This document shows positions 48,425 to 64,000 of a DNA stretch of 64,000 nucleotides, in pieces; the stretch's first letter is position 1, and every line of letters starts with the position of its first letter. The position numbers were made by a program, and so were the translations under genes. Source of the stretch: Homarus americanus (Eukaryota > Arthropoda > Malacostraca > Decapoda > Nephropidae); the NCBI RefSeq assembly GCF_018991925.1, contig NW_024736071.1, positions 14,201,942 to 14,265,941 of the forward strand. The letters run 5' to 3'. The notes below the pieces were generated by a model. That model searched no databases. It saw only the letters and a program-made list of their open reading frames with translations, and was not told where the DNA came from.

Positions 48425-49000
48425 GAGGTGTGTGTGTGTGTAGTGGTGGAGGTGTGAGTGTAGTGGTGGAGGTGTGAGTGTAGTGGTGGAGGTGTGAGTG
48501 TAGTGGTGGAGGTGTGAGTGTAGTGGTGGAGGTGTGTGTGTAGTGGTGGAGGTGTGAGTGTAGTGGTGGAGGTGTGTGTGTAGTGGTGGAGGTGTGAGTG
48601 TAGTGGTGGTGTGTGTAGTGGTGGAGGTGTGAGTGTGTGTGTGGTGGGAGGTGTGTGTGTAGTGGTGGAGGTGTGAGTGTAGTGGTGGAGGTGTGTGTGT
48701 AGTGGTGGAGGTGTGAGTGTAGTGGTGGAGGTGTGTGTGTAGTGGTGGAGGTGTGAGTGTAGTGGTGGAGGTGCAGTGGTGGGAGGTGTGTGTGTGTGAG
48801 TGGTGGAGGTGTGTGTGTGTGGTGGAGGTGTGTGTGTGTGTGTAGTGGTGGAGGTGTGTGTGTGTAGTGGTGGAGGTGTGTGTGTGTGTGTAGTGGTGAG
48901 GTGTGTGTGTGTGTGTGGTGGTGGTGTGTGTGTGTGTAGTGGTGGATGGTGTAGTGGTGGGAGGTGTGTGTGTAGTGGTGGAGGTGTGTGTGTGTGGGCG
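48425..49000 (+). repeat. 20-bp minisatellite (tagtggtggaggtgtgagtg)
   Basis: About 28 copies alternating gtgagtg and gtgtgtg versions. It ends about 100 bp before the start codon of the SMYD-like gene, so it occupies the proximal upstream region of that gene. Confidence 0.95.
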
Positions 49001-49106
49001 GGAGCTTGGGGCAGGTAGGCGGGATAGAGGGGTAGCTCGGGCAGTGCCCCGTGGCAGGTGGTGTGTGGCGGGTGTGTGGTAGTGTGGTAGTAGTGGTGGT
49101 GGCAGC

Positions 49107-60760
<11,654 letters not shown>

Positions 60761-60810
60761 GTAGGTCACTGTTTTCTTTTTTCCTCGACTTTCTTTTATT
60801 ATTATGTTGT

Positions 60811-62677
60811 TCTTCGGCTCTCCCTCCCTTCTACAGGTAGTGTTTCTCTCTCCCTTCTACAGGTAGTGTTTCTCTCTCCCTTCTACAGGTAGTGTTTCTC
60901 TCTCCCTTCTGGTAGTGTTCTCTCTCCTTCTACAGGTAGCGTTTCTCTCCCTTCTACAGGTAGTGTTTCTCTCTCCCTTCTAGGTAGTGTTTCTCTCTCC
61001 CTTCTACAGGTAGTGTTTCTCTCTCCTTCTACAGGTAGTGTTTCTCTCTCCCTTCTCTACAGGTAGTGTTCTCTCTCCTTCTACAGGTAGTGTTTCTCTC
61101 TCCCTTCTACAGGTAGTGTTTCTCTCTCCCTTCTAGGTAGTGTTTCTCTCTCCCTTCTACAGGTAGTGTTTCTCTCTCCTTCTACAGGTAGTGTTTCTCT
61201 CTCCCTTCTACAGGTAGTGTTTCTCTCTCCCTTCTACAGGTAGTGTTCTCTCTCCTTCTACAGGTAGTGTTTCTCTCTCCCTTCTACAGGTAGTGTTTCT
61301 CCCTCCCTTCTACAGGTAGTGTTTCTCTCTCCCTTCTACAGGTAGTGTTCTCTCTCCCTTCTACAGGTAGTGTTTCTCTCTCCTTTCTACAGGTAGTGTT
61401 TCTCTCTCCCTTCTACAGGTAGTGTTTCTCTCCTTCTACAGGTAGTGTTTCTCTCTCCCTTTCTACAGGTAGTGTTTCTCTCCCTTCTACAGGTAGTGTT
61501 TCTCTCTCCCTTCTACATAGTGTTTCTCTCTCCCTTCTACAGGTAGTGTTTCTCTCCCTTCACAGGTAGTGCTTGTCTCTCCTTCTACAGGTAGCGTTTC
61601 TCTCTCCCTTCTACAGGTAGTGTTTCTCTCTCCTTCTACAGGTAGTGTTTCTCTCTCCCTTCTACAGGTAGTGTTTCTCTCTCCCTTCTACAGGTAGTTT
61701 CTCTCTCCTTCTACAGGTAGTGTTTCTCTCTCCCTTCTACAGGTAGTACTTGTCTCTCCCTTCTACAGGTAGCGTTTCTCTCTCCCTTCTACAGGTAGCG
61801 TTTCTCTCTCCTTCTACAGGTAGCGTTTCTCTCTCCTTCTAAGTAGTGTTTCTCTCTCCTTCTACAGGTAGTGTTTCTCTCTCCCTTCTACAGGTAGTGT
61901 TTCTCTCCCTTCTACAGGTAGTGTTTCTCTCTCCTTCTACAGGTAGTGCTTGTCTCTCCCTTCTACAGTAGCGTTTCTCTCTCCTTCTACAGGTAGTGTT
62001 TCTCTCTCCCTTCTACAGGTAGTGTTTCTCTCTCCCTTCTACAGGTAGTGTTTCTCTCTCCCTTCTACATGTAGTGTTTCTCTCTCCCTTCTACAGGTAG
62101 TGTTTCTCTCTCCTTCTACAGGTAGTGTTTCTCTCCCTTCTACAGGTAGTGCTTGTCTCTCCTTCTACAGGTAGCGTTTCTCTCTCCTTTCTACAGGTAG
62201 TGTTTCTCTCTCCCTTCTACAGGTAGTGTTTCTCTCTCTTCTACATGTAGTGTTTCTCTCCCTTCTACAGGTAGTGTTTCTCTCTCCCTTCTACAGGTAG
62301 TGTTTCTCTCTCCCTTCTACAGGTAGTGTTTCTCTCTCCCTTCTGGTAGTGTTTCTCTCCCTTCTACAGGTAGTGTTTCTCTCTCCCTTCTACAGGTAGT
62401 GTTTCTCTCTCCCTTCTACATGTAGTGTTTCTCTCTCCCTTCTACAGGTAGTGTTTCTCTCTCCCTTCTACAGGTAGTGTTTCTCTCTCCCTTCTACAGG
62501 TAGTGTTTCTCTCTCCCTTCTACAGGTAGTGCTTGTCTCTCCCTTCTACAGGTAGTGTTTCTCTCTCCCTTCTACAGGTAGTGTTTCTCTCTCCCTTCTA
62601 CAGGTAGTGTTTCTCTCTCCCTTCTACAGGTAGTGCTTGTCTCTCCCTTCTACAGGTAGCGTTTCTCTCCCTTCTAC
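60811..62677 (+). repeat. 26-bp array carrying paired splice-site motifs
   Basis: About 70 copies of a 26-bp unit occupy the start of intron 4, beginning about 50 bp after the exon 4 donor. Each unit is a pyrimidine run (tttctctctcccttctacag) ending in CAG and followed directly by gtagtg. Variants gtagtgcttgtctc and gtagcgtttctc occur as neighbours at several points (about 61567, 61744, 61946, 62144, 62630). Confidence 0.95.
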
Positions 62678-62684
62678 CATCACC

Positions 62685-62855
62685 ACATACAAACACTATA
62701 CCATCACTGTACCACCACCACTGTACCACCATCACTGTACCACCACCACTGTGCCATCACTGTACCACCATCACTGTACCACCACCACTGTACCACCACC
62801 ACTGTACCACCACCACTGTACCACCACCACTGTGCCATCACTGTACCACTGCACC
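62685..62855 (+). repeat. (ACC/ACT)-type repeat (ccaccaccactgta)
   Basis: Units of ccaccaccactgta and ccatcactgta in tandem directly after the 26-bp array. Confidence 0.9.
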
Positions 62856-62859
62856 GTCC

Positions 62860-63350
62860 CAGTAATGTCTTCCACACGTCATATATGGCGGGGTGTCTGC
62901 CGGGTGACGTCTGCCAGCTATACTCCCCGAGTCTATTCCTGTCGAGTATACTGGCTATAACGCCTCATATACCCGAGGCTATAATCTTATATTACTGACT
63001 ATACTGATGATTATTTGTGTCGTTCTTTCTTATGGATTATATTTAATGATATATCCCACCGAATGATGCTATAAATAAGAGTGTAATTCTTTAGGACTAA
63101 TTATAACGTCTCGCATATACACGAATAGTGTTTCCTATACGACTTGGTATAATCGTCATTGATACATTAACTTAAATACGGACAATATTCCTATAGGGTA
63201 TAACAGAGACTATATTCCAGGGTATAGTATAATAACGCTTATATTGTTCATTATATAATATGCTATAATACTATAACACCTCTGATGAATATAGCGATAG
63301 TTTACGATGGCAGAATAACGCCTATAGTAATGATTATATAAGAGGGTGTA

Positions 63351-63402
<52 letters not shown>

Positions 63403-63815
63403 AAGTGAATAAGAGTGAGGGAGAATGAGGGAGGGATGTGTTTATCATGTGCTGTGACGTAAGATCTTATTTATGACATTTCATCTATTCTCTCTCTCTC
63501 TCTCCATTTTTCTTGCTCTCAAAATTTCTTTCACATTCTCCTTTTTTCTCTTTCTGTCAGTCCTTCCTTTTTTTCTCTCTCTCCCTCTGCCTGTCTGCAT
63601 TGTGATTATTTACTCTTCTTTTTCTCTCTCTATATCTCGCTCCTCATTTCTTCTTTATCTCCCTTTTCCCTTTCTCTATGTCTCCTCCTCCTTTCCTCTC
63701 CCCCCTCTCTCTCTCTCCTTTGTCCATTTCCCTACTTTCTCTCTTCCACTCTTTATCTATCTCTCCTCTCTTCCCTCTATATCAGCAAGACAGTCGACCA
63801 AAATAATGGATGACT
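62860..63815. other. Intron 4, right part
   Basis: A TATA-rich segment at 62950-63350 with many ctata/tatag words, (GA)n at 63355-63398 and a CT-rich block at 63490-63780. The next SMYD exon is not visible here. Confidence 0.5.
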
Positions 63816-63819
63816 TGAA

Positions 63820-63893
63820 GATTAACCTAACCTAACCTAACCTAACCTAACCTAACCTAACCTAACCTGACCTAACCTAACCTAACCTAACCT
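63820..63893. repeat. Interstitial telomere-type (CCTAA)n
   Basis: Fourteen or so pentamers, almost perfect, with two cctga variants. (TTAGG)n is the usual arthropod telomere repeat; here it lies inside or near a gene, so it is interstitial. Confidence 0.93.
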
Positions 63894-63972
63894 GACGATC
63901 TCCAGACCAAAAACCTCATCATAAAACTCTCATCTTGTTTACCTTTCCTGTCAAGTGCACTCACACCTGCCA

Positions 63973-64000
63973 CTACATACATACATACATACATACATAC
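63973..64000. repeat. (ATAC)n at window edge
   Basis: At least six tetranucleotide copies, running off the window. Confidence 0.95.

Overview
The window looks like eukaryotic, arthropod nuclear DNA, most likely from a decapod crustacean. Support: (CCTAA)n/(TTAGG)n arthropod-type telomere pentamers occur at several interstitial sites, micro- and minisatellite density is extreme, Jockey/CR1-like and RTE-like LINE fragments, a short LTR element, tRNA-derived SINEs and several small DNA transposons are present, and one spliced host gene has short exons in very long introns. The species is an inference. No bacterial-style operons, CRISPR array or rRNA were found, and most open frames are by-products of tandem repeats whose period is a multiple of three.

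Layout. 1-5.5 kb: a Tigger/pogo-like MITE, a SINE head, two foldback elements, and a decayed Jockey-like LINE interrupted by a PIF/Harbinger-like element with a TAA target duplication. 6.8-7.6 kb: a foldback/tandem unit containing a solo LTR (4-bp target duplication ACCG). 10.3-13.9 kb: a complete but coding-poor LTR element (LTRs 669 and 644 bp, 4-bp target duplication CTAC) sitting inside a GTT-type microsatellite. 13.9-16.4 kb: a 5'-truncated CR1-like LINE joined to a gag fragment and a putative LTR, all on the minus strand. 17-31 kb: minisatellites (20, 21, 25 bp), a 1.6-kb purine-strand block and a degraded RT fragment. 31.7-37.1 kb: two related retroelement 3' ends, a short-TIR DNA transposon and a 3' half of an RTE-like LINE. 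37.5-49 kb: further minisatellites and intergenic sequence without recognisable genes.

The one host gene I can support runs on the + strand from 49107 past the end of the window: the 5' part of a SMYD-family (SET and MYND domain) protein lysine methyltransferase gene, closest in my reading to SMYD3. Four coding exons (49107-49258, 54388-54565, 57913-57982, 60633-60760) join in phase to give 176 codons with a complete eight-ligand MYND zinc finger; the catalytic SET core lies beyond the right edge. Its introns carry an antisense LINE 5' half, a full SINE and many satellites.

The most unusual signal is in that gene. Intron 1 begins with about ten 25-bp copies of the exon 1 end plus its 5' splice site, and intron 4 holds about 70 copies of a 26-bp unit that each carry a pyrimidine tract, CAG and GTAGTG, the layout of a zero-length-exon (recursive) splice site.
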